From the NCBI GenBank assembly GCA_044238145.1, contig JBIIDT010000003.1, positions 16,255 through 80,254 of the forward strand: 64,000 bases of DNA, written 5' to 3'. The stretch comes from QWPN01 sp044238145 (lineage in GTDB: Bacteria; Planctomycetota; Planctomycetia; Pirellulales; UBA1268). A program made the position numbers and the translations under genes. The notes under the pieces were generated by a model. The model did not search any database and was not told the origin of the DNA. It worked only from the letters and a program-made list of their open reading frames with translations. Position 1 is the stretch's first letter, and every line of letters begins with the position of its first letter. Shown piece by piece: positions 1 to 10,815 of this stretch.

Positions 1-1
1 C

Positions 2-1585
2 GCCACGACCGCCCCCCAGCCGGCCGCCGCCGCTTCCCGCCCGCAGCAGGCCGAACGGATCGTCGTCCTCGACTTCGGGTCGCAGTACGCCCAGCTCATC
101 GCCCGCCGGGTCCGCGAGCAGCACGTCTACTGCGAGATCGTGCGGCACGACATCGCCGCGTCGCGGCTTCGCGAGCTGGCGCCCCGCGGCATCATCCTGT
201 CGGGCGGACCGTCGAGCGTCTACGAGGAGTCCGCACCCCGCTGCGACCCCGAACTGTTCCGCCTCGGGATCCCCGTGCTCGGCATCTGCTACGGCATGCA
301 GCTGGCCTGCGACGCCCTGGGCGGCCGCGTCGGCCGGGCCGCAGCCCGCGAGTACGGCCGGTCTGCCTGCGAGATCACCGCGCCCGACCCGCTGTTCGCG
401 GGCGTGCCGGCCCACACGGAAGTGTGGATGAGCCACGGCGACCAGGTGGACGGTGTGGCCGCCGACTTCCTGCCCCTGGCCCGCACTGCAACTTGCCCGC
501 TGGCCGCCGTGCGGCACCGCACGCTGCCCGTATACGGCCTGCAGTTCCACCCCGAGGTCACCCACACGCCCGCCGGCGGGCGGATGCTCGCCAACTTCCT
601 GCGGTCCGCCTGCGGCTGCTCCGGCACCTGGCGACTCGAGGACTTCGCGGCCGCCACGATCGCCGACCTGCGGGCGCGGGTGGGCGGCGACCGCGTGATC
701 TGCGGCCTGTCGGGGGGCGTCGACTCGGCGGTCGTCGCCGCGCTGCTCTCGAGGGCGATCGGCGACCAGCTCTCCTGCATCCTCGTCGACAACGGCCTGC
801 TGCGCAAGAACGAGGCGGCCGCGGTGATCGAGGAGTTCACGGAGCACTTCCGGACCGACCTGCACGTCGTGCCGGCGGAGGGGCGATTTCTCGAGGCCCT
901 GGCCGGCGTCACGGAGCCCCAGGAGAAGCGGCGCCGGATCGGCCGGACGTTCGTGGACTGCTTCGCCGACGAGGCGGCGAAGATCCGCGGGGCCCGCTTC
1001 CTGGCGCAGGGCACGCTCTACCCCGACGTCATCGAGAGCGGGGCGGCGCCCGACGGCCCCGCGGCGACGATCAAGCTCCACCACAACGTCGGTGGCCTGC
1101 CCGAGGACCTCCAGTTCGAACTCATCGAGCCGCTCCGCGACCTGTTCAAGGACGAGGTCCGCCAACTCGGGCTGCAACTCGGGCTGCCCGAACGGATCGT
1201 GTGGCGGCACCCGTTCCCCGGTCCCGGCCTGGCGGTGCGGTGCCTCGGGGAGGTGACGAAGCCGCGGCTCGACACGCTGCGCGAGGCCGACGCGATCGTG
1301 CTCGAGGAGCTGGAGCGGGCCGGGCTGATGCGCAAGGTGTCGCAGGCCTTCGCCGTCCTCCTGCCGGTCCAGAGCGTGGGGGTGATGGGCGACGCGCGGA
1401 CCTACGACGATGTCCTCGCCGTCCGAGCCGTCGAGACCGAGGATTTCATGACCGCGGACTGGAGCCACCTGCCGTACGAGGTGCTGGCCCGGATGTCGAC
1501 CCGCATCATCAACGAGGTCCGCGGGATCAATCGGGTCGTGTACGACGTGTCCTCGAAGCCGCCGGCCACGATCGAGTGGGAATGA
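2..1585 (+). CDS. guaA: GMP synthase (glutamine-hydrolysing), 5' end outside window
   Basis: Converts XMP to GMP with glutamine as ammonia donor, the last step of de novo guanine nucleotide synthesis. The reading frame is open from base 2; the first residues that fit the family are ERIVVLDFGSQYAQLI, preceded by an Ala/Pro-rich stretch with no ATG, so the start lies upstream. Class I glutamine amidotransferase motifs are visible: the nucleophile in GICYGMQ and the His-Glu pair in FHPEVTH. The synthetase part has the PP-loop GLSGGVDSAV and ends in the usual KPPATIEWE. All catalytic motifs are intact. No operon partner is evident; the next gene starts 88 bases on and has its own promoter-like sequence. 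Confidence 0.97.
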   Translation, partial: ATTAPQPAAAASRPQQAERIVVLDFGSQYAQLIARRVREQHVYCEIVRHDIAASRLRELAPRGIILSGGPSSVYEESAPRCDPELFRLGIPVLGICYGMQLACDALGGRVGRAAAREYGRSACEITAPDPLFAGVPAHTEVWMSHGDQVDGVAADFLPLARTATCPLAAVRHRTLPVYGLQFHPEVTHTPAGGRMLANFLRSACGCSGTWRLEDFAAATIADLRARVGGDRVICGLSGGVDSAVVAALLSRAIGDQLSCILVDNGLLRKNEAAAVIEEFTEHFRTDLHVVPAEGRFLEALAGVTEPQEKRRRIGRTFVDCFADEAAKIRGARFLAQGTLYPDVIESGAAPDGPAATIKLHHNVGGLPEDLQFELIEPLRDLFKDEVRQLGLQLGLPERIVWRHPFPGPGLAVRCLGEVTKPRLDTLREADAIVLEELERAGLMRKVSQAFAVLLPVQSVGVMGDARTYDDVLAVRAVETEDFMTADWSHLPYEVLARMSTRIINEVRGINRVVYDVSSKPPATIEWE

Positions 1586-1609
1586 CGGCCGTACGGCCCG
1601 GGGTACAAT
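1582..1609 (+). promoter_or_regulatory. Putative sigma70-type promoter of the response-regulator/kinase operon
   Basis: A TACAAT hexamer at 1604-1609 is preceded after 16 bases by ATGACG at 1582-1587, a weak match to TTGACA. It lies 65 bases before the response-regulator ATG and overlaps the guaA stop codon. The -10 match is strong; the -35 is inferred. Confidence 0.45.
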
Positions 1610-1616
1610 GGGTCGG

Positions 1617-1646
1617 CGGTGGGTGGCGAACGTCCGCCGCCCACCG
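1617..1646 (+). other. Stem-loop in the leader of the response-regulator gene
   Basis: Bases 1617-1628 and 1635-1646 form a 12-bp stem with one mismatch and a 6-base loop. It lies just after the predicted transcription start and 27 bases before the ATG. It has no following T run, so it does not look like a terminator and could be an mRNA 5' structure. Confidence 0.4.
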
Positions 1647-1673
1647 CGGCTCCCGACCACCCGAGGCGTTCCC

Positions 1674-2345
1674 ATGCACGTCGCGATCATCGAGGACGAT
1701 CCGGTCGTCGCCCGGGCCGTCGGCACGGCGATCCGCGAGGCCGGCCACGAGTGCACCTGGGTACCCGACGGCGAGACCGCCATCAGCGACCAGACGCTCG
1801 CGGTCAACGATCTCGTCATCCTCGACCTGATGCTGCCCGGCGCGGCGGGACTCCAGGTGCTGGAGGCCGCGCGGGCGGCCGGCGTCCGCACGCCCGTGAT
1901 CGTGCTCACCGCCCTGGGGACGGTGCCGGACAAGCTCCGCGGCTTCGAGGCGGGCGCGGACGACTACCTCGTCAAGCCGTTCGCGATGGACGAGCTGCTG
2001 GCCCGCATCGACGCCATCCATCGCCGGAGCGGCCACAGACCCGCCCCCGAGATGGAGGTGGGGCCGTTGCACCTCGGGCTGGCCACGAAGCGGGTCACGG
2101 TCGCCGGCCGCAGCATCGACCTGACGCCCACCGAGTTCAGCATCCTCGAGCTGCTGATGCGGTTCAACGGCCAGGTGGTGACGCGGAAGATGCTCTGCGA
2201 GCACGTCTGGGGCTTCGACTGGGAAGGGCCCACGAACGTGATCGAGGTGCACATCAACCGCCTGCGGGGCAAGCTCGACCGGGGCCGGGACGAGTCGTTC
2301 ATCCGCACGATCCGGGGACGCGGCTATGCGTTGGCGGTGGCCTGA
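1674..2345 (+). CDS. OmpR/PhoB-family response regulator
   Basis: DNA-binding half of a two-component system, 223 residues. The receiver domain (about 1-120) has the acidic pocket EDD at 7-9, phosphoacceptor Asp51 in VILDLMLPG, Thr79 and Lys101 in YLVKPF. The C-terminal winged helix (about 128-222) has the family pattern LTPTEFSILELLM and ends in IRTIRGRGYAL. The ATG at 1674 was chosen because the family begins directly with the strand MHVAIIEDD; an upstream in-frame start at 1608 would add a low-complexity stretch overlapping the promoter. It overlaps the following kinase gene by 20 bases, so the two are co-translated. The stimulus is unknown. Confidence 0.93.
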   Translation: MHVAIIEDDPVVARAVGTAIREAGHECTWVPDGETAISDQTLAVNDLVILDLMLPGAAGLQVLEAARAAGVRTPVIVLTALGTVPDKLRGFEAGADDYLVKPFAMDELLARIDAIHRRSGHRPAPEMEVGPLHLGLATKRVTVAGRSIDLTPTEFSILELLMRFNGQVVTRKMLCEHVWGFDWEGPTNVIEVHINRLRGKLDRGRDESFIRTIRGRGYALAVA

Positions 2346-3777
2346 CCGGCCGTGGCCGGCGACCCTCGGCGGCCGGCTCACGCTGTGGAACACCGCCGTG
2401 GTCCTGGCGGTGACCGTGGTCTCTTTGCTCGCCGCCCGGTTCGCGGCCCGGGCGACGCTCTATGCGGACACCGACGCCGAACTCCGGGCCGGCGTCCGGG
2501 AGGTCGTCCTGGCGCTCGAGGATCTCTCGCCCGACGTCGACGCCGTCGTCGCCGAGATCCGCCGCAAGGCCCGCAGCCACGAGGAGCGGGGCTGGTTCAG
2601 CCAGCTGCTCACCGCGGACGGCACGACGGTCTGGAGGAGCGATCACTGCCCGGACGCGGTGGCGAACTTCGCGCCGACCAACCTCGACCGGGTGGAAAAC
2701 GTGGTGCAGGTGGGTCCGTTCCGTTACGTGCGGCTGCGGATCGAGCGCCCCGCCGGGCCGGCCTACCTCGTCCGCGTCGGCACCTACACGACGGGCCTCG
2801 ACGCGCGACTCACCGCCCTGATGCGACAGCTGACGCTCGTCGGCATCGGCCTCTCGCTGCTCACGCCGCTGGTGGGCTGGTGGCTGGCCCGGCAGGCGAC
2901 GCGGCCGGTCGCCACCGTCCTCCAGGCCGCCGCCGGCCTCCGGCCGACGCAACTCGCGGACCGGCTGCCGCTCCGCGGCACCGACGACGAGCTCGATCGC
3001 CTGGCCCGGACGATCAACAGCCTCCTCGACCAGATGGCCGGTCACATGGAGCGGCAGCAGCGGTTCATCGCCGACGCGGCCCACGAGCTCCGCGGCCCGC
3101 TCGCTGCCGTCCAGAGCGCGCTCGAGGTCTCGCTCTCCAAGGAGCGGCCGGCCGAGGCCTACCGGGGCGCCCTGGGCGACGTGCTGGAGGAGACCCGCCA
3201 TCTCGCCAAGCTCGCCAACGACCTGCTCACCCTGGCGGAAACCGGCGGCGACGCCCCGGGGCCGTCGCGGGATCTGGTCGACGTCACGGTCATTGTCCGG
3301 CAGGCGTCGGCCATGTTCGCCGGCGTGGCCGAGGACCGGGGGATCCGTGTCACCGTCGAGGTCCATCCCGTCGTCGTCGCGGGGGACGCGGGCCAGCTGC
3401 GGCAGGTGCTCGGCAACCTGCTCGACAACGCGATCCGGTTCACTCCGCCCGGCGGCAGCGTAGGCATCCGGCTCGCGGCCGACGCCGGATCGGGCCGGGC
3501 GGTCCTCACGGTCACCGACTCCGGGACCGGCATCGCAGCCGAGCACCTCGGGCGGGTCTTCGACCGCTTTTACAAGGCGGACCCCGCGCGGGCCCGGGAC
3601 CGCGGTTACCGCGGCGGCCTGGGGCTGTCGATCTGCAAGGCGATCATCGAGCGGCACGGCGGGGAAATCAGCGTCGCCAGCCGGCCGGGGCGGGGCACGA
3701 CCGTCACCCTGAGCCTGCCGCTCGCAGGCGGCCCGCTGCGACCCGCCGCCCGGGCGGAAGCGACAGCGACCGCGTAA
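2326..3777 (+). CDS. Membrane sensor histidine kinase
   Basis: Partner of the preceding regulator, 483 residues. It has an N-terminal membrane segment (about 20-42), a periplasmic sensor region, a second membrane segment near 165-190, a HAMP linker, and a HisKA domain with His253 in the H-box AAHELRGPL. The HATPase domain has the N-box LLDNAIRF, G1 box DSGTGIAAEHL, F-box VFDRFYKADPAR and G2 box GGLGLSICKAI. The layout resembles heavy-metal or envelope-stress kinases (CusS/BaeS type), but the periplasmic region shows no ligand motif, so no signal is assigned. It starts inside the end of the regulator gene. Confidence 0.92.
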   Translation: MRWRWPDRPWPATLGGRLTLWNTAVVLAVTVVSLLAARFAARATLYADTDAELRAGVREVVLALEDLSPDVDAVVAEIRRKARSHEERGWFSQLLTADGTTVWRSDHCPDAVANFAPTNLDRVENVVQVGPFRYVRLRIERPAGPAYLVRVGTYTTGLDARLTALMRQLTLVGIGLSLLTPLVGWWLARQATRPVATVLQAAAGLRPTQLADRLPLRGTDDELDRLARTINSLLDQMAGHMERQQRFIADAAHELRGPLAAVQSALEVSLSKERPAEAYRGALGDVLEETRHLAKLANDLLTLAETGGDAPGPSRDLVDVTVIVRQASAMFAGVAEDRGIRVTVEVHPVVVAGDAGQLRQVLGNLLDNAIRFTPPGGSVGIRLAADAGSGRAVLTVTDSGTGIAAEHLGRVFDRFYKADPARARDRGYRGGLGLSICKAIIERHGGEISVASRPGRGTTVTLSLPLAGGPLRPAARAEATATA

Positions 3778-3792
3778 CGGACCGCCGCCGGC

Positions 3793-4602
3793 ATGCCGAA
3801 CCATCCCCACGCCGCCGACCGCCCCTGCGTCGCAGGCATCCTGTTCGCGCTGCCGATCGAGGCCGACGCGTTCGAGCGGCGGGTCGTGGGCCGCCGGGAG
3901 TGGCGCAGTTCGGGGCCGGCCATGTTCGAGGGCGCGGTCGCCGGCTGCCGCGTGGCCTGGTGCGTGACGGGCGTGGGTGGCGACGCCGCCACCCGGGCCG
4001 CCCGCCTCATGCTCGACGGCCACCGCCCCGCGGCGCTCGTTGCGGCGGGCTTCGCCGGCGGACTCGACCCGGCGATCGCCCGCGGCTCCGTGGTGCGGCC
4101 GACGGCCGTCGTCCGGGAGCCGGCCGCCGGGCGGATCGGTCTCGCGACCGCCGGCTGTGGAGTCGCCGGTCCGCTGCTGGTGAGTGTCGACGCCCCGGCG
4201 ACGACACCGGATCGCAAGCGGCAACTCGCCGCCCGCACGGGTGCCGCGGTCGTCGACATGGAAACATACGCCGTCGCGGCCGTCGCGGCGGCCGCGGGCC
4301 TGCCGTGCTACGGCATCCGCGTCGTCTCCGACGACGCCGGGCAGCCGCTGCCGCCGGAGGTCGCAGCCCTCGCCCGGCCGCAGACCGCGGCCCGCCGGTT
4401 CGGCGCCGTCCTCGGCGCCCTCGGGCGGCGACCCGCCGTGGCCCTCGACCTGTGGCGGCTCTATGAGCATGCCGTGGTCGACGGCCGCGAGCTCGCCGTC
4501 GCGCTCGAGACCCTGCTCGGGGAACTGGCCTCGTCCCCTACCGCCGCCCTGCCAGGAGCCGGACCAGCGGACTCCGCGGCAGGTCGGGCACGAGCGCCGT
4601 GA
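3793..4602 (+). CDS. hpnG: Nucleoside phosphorylase family protein, probable hopanoid-associated HpnG
   Basis: 269 residues of the purine nucleoside phosphorylase/MTAN fold. The nucleoside-binding Glu is in VVDMETYAVAAVA and the catalytic Asp in GIRVVSDDAG, both in the expected order, and GFAGGLDP matches the ribose/phosphate-site strand. In hopanoid producers HpnG removes adenine from adenosylhopane to give ribosylhopane. This role is inferred from the convergent hpnCDE operon and from hpnH and shc about 10 kb away; the sequence alone would also allow an MTA/SAH nucleosidase-like function. Its 3' end overlaps the end of hpnE on the other strand by 65 bases. The 15-base gap after the kinase gene suggests it may be read from the same transcript. 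Confidence 0.75.
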   Translation: MPNHPHAADRPCVAGILFALPIEADAFERRVVGRREWRSSGPAMFEGAVAGCRVAWCVTGVGGDAATRAARLMLDGHRPAALVAAGFAGGLDPAIARGSVVRPTAVVREPAAGRIGLATAGCGVAGPLLVSVDAPATTPDRKRQLAARTGAAVVDMETYAVAAVAAAAGLPCYGIRVVSDDAGQPLPPEVAALARPQTAARRFGAVLGALGRRPAVALDLWRLYEHAVVDGRELAVALETLLGELASSPTAALPGAGPADSAAGRARAP

Positions 4603-5938
4603 GCGGCCGCCCCAGCACGCGGCCGACCTCCTCCGCCGCCAGCCGCCCGCTGCGGACCGCTCCCTCCATCGTCGAAGGCCAGCCGGTCGCGGTCCAGTCG
4701 CCGGCGAGAAACAGGTTGGCGACCGCCGTCCGCGGCCCGGGCCGCACCGCCTCGACTCCGGGCCGTACCGAGAGCACGGCGGTGGGATCGGTGACGATCC
4801 GCACGTCGAGGAGCCGCGCGTCGCGGGCGGCGGGAAAGACCTCGCGGAGCTCCGCGACCACCGCGTCGCGGAGGCCGTCGCGGTCGCCCCCGAGGAGCCC
4901 CCGCGAGGCACTGATCACGACCTGGCAGTGACCGCCCGCGTCGGCCTCGGCCCGGAACACCCACTGGGAGACGCGGCCGACGAGCACGGCGTGCGGCAGG
5001 TCGACGACGTCGCGGTCGAACCAGAGATGCACCGCGGTGATCGGCGACCCGGTGAGCCGGGCGTCGGCGTCGGGCACGAGGTCGGGCAGCAGCCGGGCGG
5101 CCTGCCGCCAGGGCACCGCCACGAGCGCCGCCGCGCAGGGCACGGACTCGTCGCCGCACCGCACGGCGACGACCCGGTCGCCGACGCGGTCGAATCCCGT
5201 CACGCTCGTCCGCGTGCGGACCGCGGCACCGCGCGCCTCGAGCCAGCGGACGAGCCGGTCGCCGAACAGCGTGCCCAGCGGCTCGGTGGGCACGAGCAGG
5301 TCCGCGGCCTCGCGGTGGGCGAGGAACCCGTCCACGACCACCTTGCGGGCGGCGGCGACGCTCACGAGATCGATCGACTCGCCGAGCGCGCTCTCGAGCA
5401 CCGGCTGCCAGAACAGGCGGATCACCCGGTCCGGCTGGCCGACGGCCTGCAGCCAGTGGAGCGCCGTCCGCGCGTCCCCAGCGGCCGCCAGGCGGGCGAG
5501 CCGGAGCATGCCCACCGCCAACGCCGCCTTCTCCCCGAGCGTGAAGTGCCGCATGCCCGCCAGCAGCGGCGTCAGGTGCAGCGGCGCGGGCAGCCACCGG
5601 GACGGCGTGCAGGCCGCCCGCCGACCGTCGTCCCCGATGAACCACAGCGTGCGATCGCGGCGCAGGGCGTCGGCGAGGCCCGTCCGCCGGCAGAGATCGA
5701 GGAAGTTGGTGCAGCAGCCCATCGCCACGTGCTGGCAGGCGTCGACGAGGCCGCCCGACACGGGGTCCTCGAACGAGGCGGCGCGGCCGCCCGCATGCCG
5801 CCGCGACTCGAGGACGACGGCCGTCACACCCGCCTCGGTGAGCGCCGCCGCCGCCGCCAGGCCCGCGAGCCCGCCGCCGACGACCACCACCGTCCCGGCG
5901 GCCCGCTCCGCCTCCGTCCGTGCCGTGCCTGCGATCAT
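4538..5938 (-). CDS. hpnE: Hydroxysqualene dehydroxylase HpnE
   Basis: FAD-dependent enzyme (466 residues) that reductively converts hydroxysqualene to squalene, the last step of the HpnCDE route. It has an N-terminal Rossmann dinucleotide motif GGGLAGLAAAAALTEAG, followed by the amine-oxidase/desaturase-type region ESRRHAGGRAASF, and a C-terminal FAD motif LFLAGDWTATGWPSTMEGA. The start ATG at 5938 overlaps the hpnD stop as ATGA, which both fixes the start and indicates translational coupling. It is the last gene of the operon. Confidence 0.92.
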   Translation of the reverse strand: MIAGTARTEAERAAGTVVVVGGGLAGLAAAAALTEAGVTAVVLESRRHAGGRAASFEDPVSGGLVDACQHVAMGCCTNFLDLCRRTGLADALRRDRTLWFIGDDGRRAACTPSRWLPAPLHLTPLLAGMRHFTLGEKAALAVGMLRLARLAAAGDARTALHWLQAVGQPDRVIRLFWQPVLESALGESIDLVSVAAARKVVVDGFLAHREAADLLVPTEPLGTLFGDRLVRWLEARGAAVRTRTSVTGFDRVGDRVVAVRCGDESVPCAAALVAVPWRQAARLLPDLVPDADARLTGSPITAVHLWFDRDVVDLPHAVLVGRVSQWVFRAEADAGGHCQVVISASRGLLGGDRDGLRDAVVAELREVFPAARDARLLDVRIVTDPTAVLSVRPGVEAVRPGPRTAVANLFLAGDWTATGWPSTMEGAVRSGRLAAEEVGRVLGRPLTALVPDLPRSPLVRLLAGRR

Positions 5939-6813
5939 GCGAGGTATCCGCGGTACGGACGGCCCGGCCCCAGGAGGGTGGTCGCCGCGGCCGCCACGAC
6001 GATCGCGGCGCGGCTCGGCCGCACGCGGGCCGTGAAGATCCGCGGCCCCGCCCGCCGCACGGCCTCGAAGAGCCGCCGGTAGACGCCGAACATCGCCCGA
6101 AAGGCGAGCCGGCCGTCGGTCGAGAGCATGCGGTCGAGGCGGGCGGCGCGGGCGTAGCAGGCGGCCGCGCGATCGCACGACAGCGCCGCGAGCCGGGCGA
6201 ACCCCGGCCCGATCCGGCCCGCCACGAGGTCGTCGATCGTGCAGCCGCTGGCGGCGAAGTCCTCGGCCGGCAGGTAGATGCGGCCGCGGGCGCGGTCCTC
6301 GGGGATGTCCCGGAGGATGTTCGTGAGCTGGAAGGCGAGGCCGCAGTCGTGCGCGGCCGCGACCGCGGCGGGGTCGCGAAAGCCCCACACGTGGATCGCC
6401 GCGAGGCCCACGGCGGTCGCCACCCGCCGGCAGTATTCCTCCAGTTCGGCGAACGTGCCGTATCGGGCCTGGTCGAGGTCCATCCGCACGCCGGCGAGGA
6501 TGTCCGCGATGGCCGCGCGGGGCACGGCGAAGCGGCGCACCGTGTCGGCCAGGGCCCGCACGACGGGATCGGCGATCGGCTCCCCGTCGAGACCGCGGAC
6601 CACCTCCCGCTCGAAGGCGGCGAGTGCCGAGCGGGCGGCCGCCGGATCGGCCGCGTCGTCCACGATGTCGTCGGCGCGGCGACAGAACGCGTACAGGGCG
6701 GTGGTGCCCCGCCGCTTCGCCGCCGGCAGGATCCGAATCGGGCCCGCGAAGCTCGAACCGCTCCGCTGCAGGGCGGCGGAGCAGGCAGCGTGGTCGGCGG
6801 CGAGATCGATCAT
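5935..6813 (-). CDS. hpnD: Presqualene diphosphate synthase HpnD
   Basis: Squalene/phytoene-synthase family (292 residues). HpnD condenses two farnesyl diphosphates to presqualene diphosphate. Both Asp-rich motifs are present: RRADDIVDD in the N-terminal part and LRDIPEDRARGRIYLP further on. The ATG at 6813 overlaps the hpnC stop (ATGA), and the stop overlaps the hpnE start (ATGA). Assignment as HpnD rather than phytoene synthase rests on the hpnC-D-E order; no carotenoid genes are adjacent. Confidence 0.92.
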   Translation of the reverse strand: MIDLAADHAACSAALQRSGSSFAGPIRILPAAKRRGTTALYAFCRRADDIVDDAADPAAARSALAAFEREVVRGLDGEPIADPVVRALADTVRRFAVPRAAIADILAGVRMDLDQARYGTFAELEEYCRRVATAVGLAAIHVWGFRDPAAVAAAHDCGLAFQLTNILRDIPEDRARGRIYLPAEDFAASGCTIDDLVAGRIGPGFARLAALSCDRAAACYARAARLDRMLSTDGRLAFRAMFGVYRRLFEAVRRAGPRIFTARVRPSRAAIVVAAAATTLLGPGRPYRGYLA

Positions 6814-7748
6814 GGACTGCCCGCCTGCGACCAGACGGCGATCCAGGCGGCCCGGGCCGCGAGGGCGAACTTCCGGCCGCGGCCGACGGTGGGCCGCCGC
6901 GCCAGGGTGTCGCCACCGACCCGCTCGATGGCGTCGGCCACGGCCCGGCCGCCCCCAAGAAACATGGCGATCGCCGGCCGCAGGGCCCGAGGGGCCGCGG
7001 CGACGAGGGGCGCCCCGCGGTCGAAGCACTCGCGGGCCCAGACGACCTCGTGCCGGACGAGTTCCCTCAGGGCAGGGGAGGCCCGCGGCGCGTCGAGGTC
7101 GGCCTCCGCCACGGCGAACCGAGCCATGTCGTCCGCGGGCAGGTAGACCCGTCCGGCGAGCCGATCACGCCTGATGTCCTGCCAGAAGTTGACGAGTTGC
7201 AGCCCGGAGCAGATGGCGTCGGACATGGCGACGAGCTGCGGGTCACGGCAGCCCTCGAGGGCGAGCACGATCCGGCCCACCGGGTCGGCCGAGCGACGGC
7301 AGTAGTCGAGCAGATCCGCCCGGTCGGCGTACCGGGTCTTCACCTGATCCTGGCGGAACGCATCGAGCAGGTCGGCGAACGGCTCGATGCCGACGCCGGT
7401 CGACCGGGCCGTGTCGGCCAGCGCCACGAACACCGGGTGCCGCGGCCGCCCCGCGAAACACTCCTCGAGGCCCGCCCGCCAGGCAGCCAGATCCCGCAGC
7501 GCCGCGTCGGACCCGACGGCCTCGTCGGCCAGATCGTCGGCCCAGCGGGCGAACGCGTATACGTTCGCCAGGTGCTGCCGCAGCCGGGCGGGCACCAGCC
7601 GGGTGGCCACGGTGAAGTTCTCGTAATGGCGCGCCGCCACCTGCCGACAGAAGGCCCGCGCGGCCTCGATGTCGTCGCCGGCGGGCAGGGGCGCGAGCCG
7701 CCAGGCCGCGGGGTCGCGGCGGGCGGCGGGGATCGTTTCGCTGGTCAT
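6810..7748 (-). CDS. hpnC: Hydroxysqualene synthase HpnC
   Basis: First gene of the squalene operon, 312 residues, a paralogue of HpnD in the squalene/phytoene-synthase family. HpnC turns presqualene diphosphate into hydroxysqualene. The Asp-rich motifs RWADDLADE and WQDIRRDRLAGRVYLP are intact, as are the N-terminal features HYENFTV and YAFAR. The ATG at 7748 was chosen because family homology begins shortly after; in-frame sequence further upstream runs antisense through ispH. It is divergent from ispH, with 102 bases between them that must hold both promoters. Confidence 0.92.
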   Translation of the reverse strand: MTSETIPAARRDPAAWRLAPLPAGDDIEAARAFCRQVAARHYENFTVATRLVPARLRQHLANVYAFARWADDLADEAVGSDAALRDLAAWRAGLEECFAGRPRHPVFVALADTARSTGVGIEPFADLLDAFRQDQVKTRYADRADLLDYCRRSADPVGRIVLALEGCRDPQLVAMSDAICSGLQLVNFWQDIRRDRLAGRVYLPADDMARFAVAEADLDAPRASPALRELVRHEVVWARECFDRGAPLVAAAPRALRPAIAMFLGGGRAVADAIERVGGDTLARRPTVGRGRKFALAARAAWIAVWSQAGSP

Positions 7749-7850
7749 GCGCGGCGCCCAGGGGACAATCTGGCCGGGCAAACGGGGCTCCACTACCATA
7801 CCGTGTCGGACCGGCCCCGCGTGGCCGGCCTGCCGTCGGCGCCAACCACC

Positions 7851-8804
7851 ATGAAAATCCTGCTCGCCAGCCCCCGCGGATTCTGCGCGGGCGTCAACAT
7901 GGCCATCGAGACGCTGGAGACGGCCATCCGGCTGTACGGCACGCCGGTCTACGTGTTCCACGAGATCGTCCACAACAAGCACGTCGTCGACCGCTTCGTC
8001 CGAGAGGGAGCCGTGTTCGTCGACGCCGTGGAGGAGGTGCCCGAGGGGGCCGTGCTCCTGTTCTCGGCCCATGGCGTGGCCCCGGAGGTGCGGCGGGTCG
8101 CGGAGGCCCGGCGGCTGCGGGCGATCGACGCCACGTGCCCGCTGGTCACGAAGGTGCACCTCGAGGCGATCAAGTACGCCAAGCAGGGCTACCGGATCAT
8201 GCTCATCGGTCACGAGGGGCACGACGAGGTGATCGGCACCATGGGGCAGGCGCCGGCCGCGTTCACGCTGGTCGAGACGCCCGACGCGGTCGACGGGCTC
8301 CCCTTCGGGCCCGACGACAAGCTCGCCTACCTCACGCAGACCACGCTCTCGGTGGACGATGCGTCGCGGATCATCAAGCGGCTCAAGGAGCGGTTCCCGC
8401 ACATCGTCGGCCCGCCCAAGGACGACATCTGCTACGCGACGCAGAACCGCCAGGAGGCCGTGCGGCTGCTCTCCGAGGGGGCCGACATGGTGATCGTGCT
8501 CGGCAGCCAGAACAGCTCCAACAGCCAGCGACTCGCGGAACTCGCCCGCGAGCAGGGCATCCCCGCCCACCTCATCGACGGCGCCAACGAGATCGAACCG
8601 GCCTGGTTCCAAGGCCACGAGACCGTGCTGATCACGGCCGGGGCGAGCGCGCCGGAGCGGGTCGTGCAGGACTGCATCACGTGGCTCCGGGAGCGGTACG
8701 GTGCCACCGTCGAGGAGCGGACGATCCGGGAGGAGGAGGTCTACTTCCCGCTCCCGAAGGAACTGCGGGCCGCGGCCGGGGCCGTTCAGCTACCGATGGC
8801 ATGA
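7851..8804 (+). CDS. ispH: 4-hydroxy-3-methylbut-2-enyl diphosphate reductase IspH
   Basis: Last enzyme of the MEP pathway, giving IPP and DMAPP. It is full length (317 residues), and the three cysteines holding the catalytic Fe4S4 cluster are at 12 (RGFCAGV), 96 (DATCPLV) and 194 (DDICYATQNR). Further family motifs are FSAHGV, GHEGHDEV, QTTLSVDD and GSQNSSNSQRL. It sits head to head with the hpnCDE operon, so isoprenoid precursor supply and its main triterpene sink are side by side. A dispersed repeat follows 47 bases downstream. Confidence 0.97.
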   Translation: MKILLASPRGFCAGVNMAIETLETAIRLYGTPVYVFHEIVHNKHVVDRFVREGAVFVDAVEEVPEGAVLLFSAHGVAPEVRRVAEARRLRAIDATCPLVTKVHLEAIKYAKQGYRIMLIGHEGHDEVIGTMGQAPAAFTLVETPDAVDGLPFGPDDKLAYLTQTTLSVDDASRIIKRLKERFPHIVGPPKDDICYATQNRQEAVRLLSEGADMVIVLGSQNSSNSQRLAELAREQGIPAHLIDGANEIEPAWFQGHETVLITAGASAPERVVQDCITWLRERYGATVEERTIREEEVYFPLPKELRAAAGAVQLPMA

Positions 8805-8851
8805 GGGGCGGGTGAGCCTCACCGGCTCTCGTCTCACCACTCCATCGACCA

Positions 8852-9019
8852 GGGGTGGGATTGCCCATGCCCTGAGAGCCGGCGTAGGCGGCCAGCGGAA
8901 CCATGGATGGCGGAGCGCAGACGCCTCCGAGAGAGCGGAGCCCAGGCACCGAGCCGCCGCAGGCGGATTGGTCGGGGCGCAGCGAACGTCCGGCGACGGG
9001 GCCTGGGCAACCTCACCCC
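8852..9019 (+). repeat. Dispersed inverted-repeat element, copy 1
   Basis: 168 bp bounded by terminal inverted repeats: the left end 8852-8872 matches the reverse complement of the right end with three mismatches. Near the right end it has the shared core gcgaacgtccggcgac, and inside it catggatggcggagcgcag. The same organisation occurs at 25183-25312 and 35981-36120. It has no coding capacity. It lies between the convergent ispH and ettA genes. Confidence 0.7.
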
Positions 9020-9042
9020 GTGCGCACCAGCCGAGGTCCAAC

Positions 9043-10716
<1,674 letters not shown>

Positions 10717-10815
10717 CGTGGCGGTCGCTGCTCCGTGCGGTGTGGCGGGCGGGGTCGAGTCGGGAAATGGTACCGGACGGACCTGCCGTGAACGAGGCCC
10801 GAGACCACGGACTCG

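Noticed and set aside
1628..1646. gcgaacgtccg motif in the response-regulator leader, also present in the dispersed element
   Set aside because: Only the short core matches; no terminal repeats. It is explained by the local hairpin.
2299..4911. Long minus-strand open frame (870 codons) opposite the kinase and phosphorylase genes
   Set aside because: Antisense shadow produced by the high GC at codon position three; low-complexity Arg/Gly/Pro-rich translation and no family motif.
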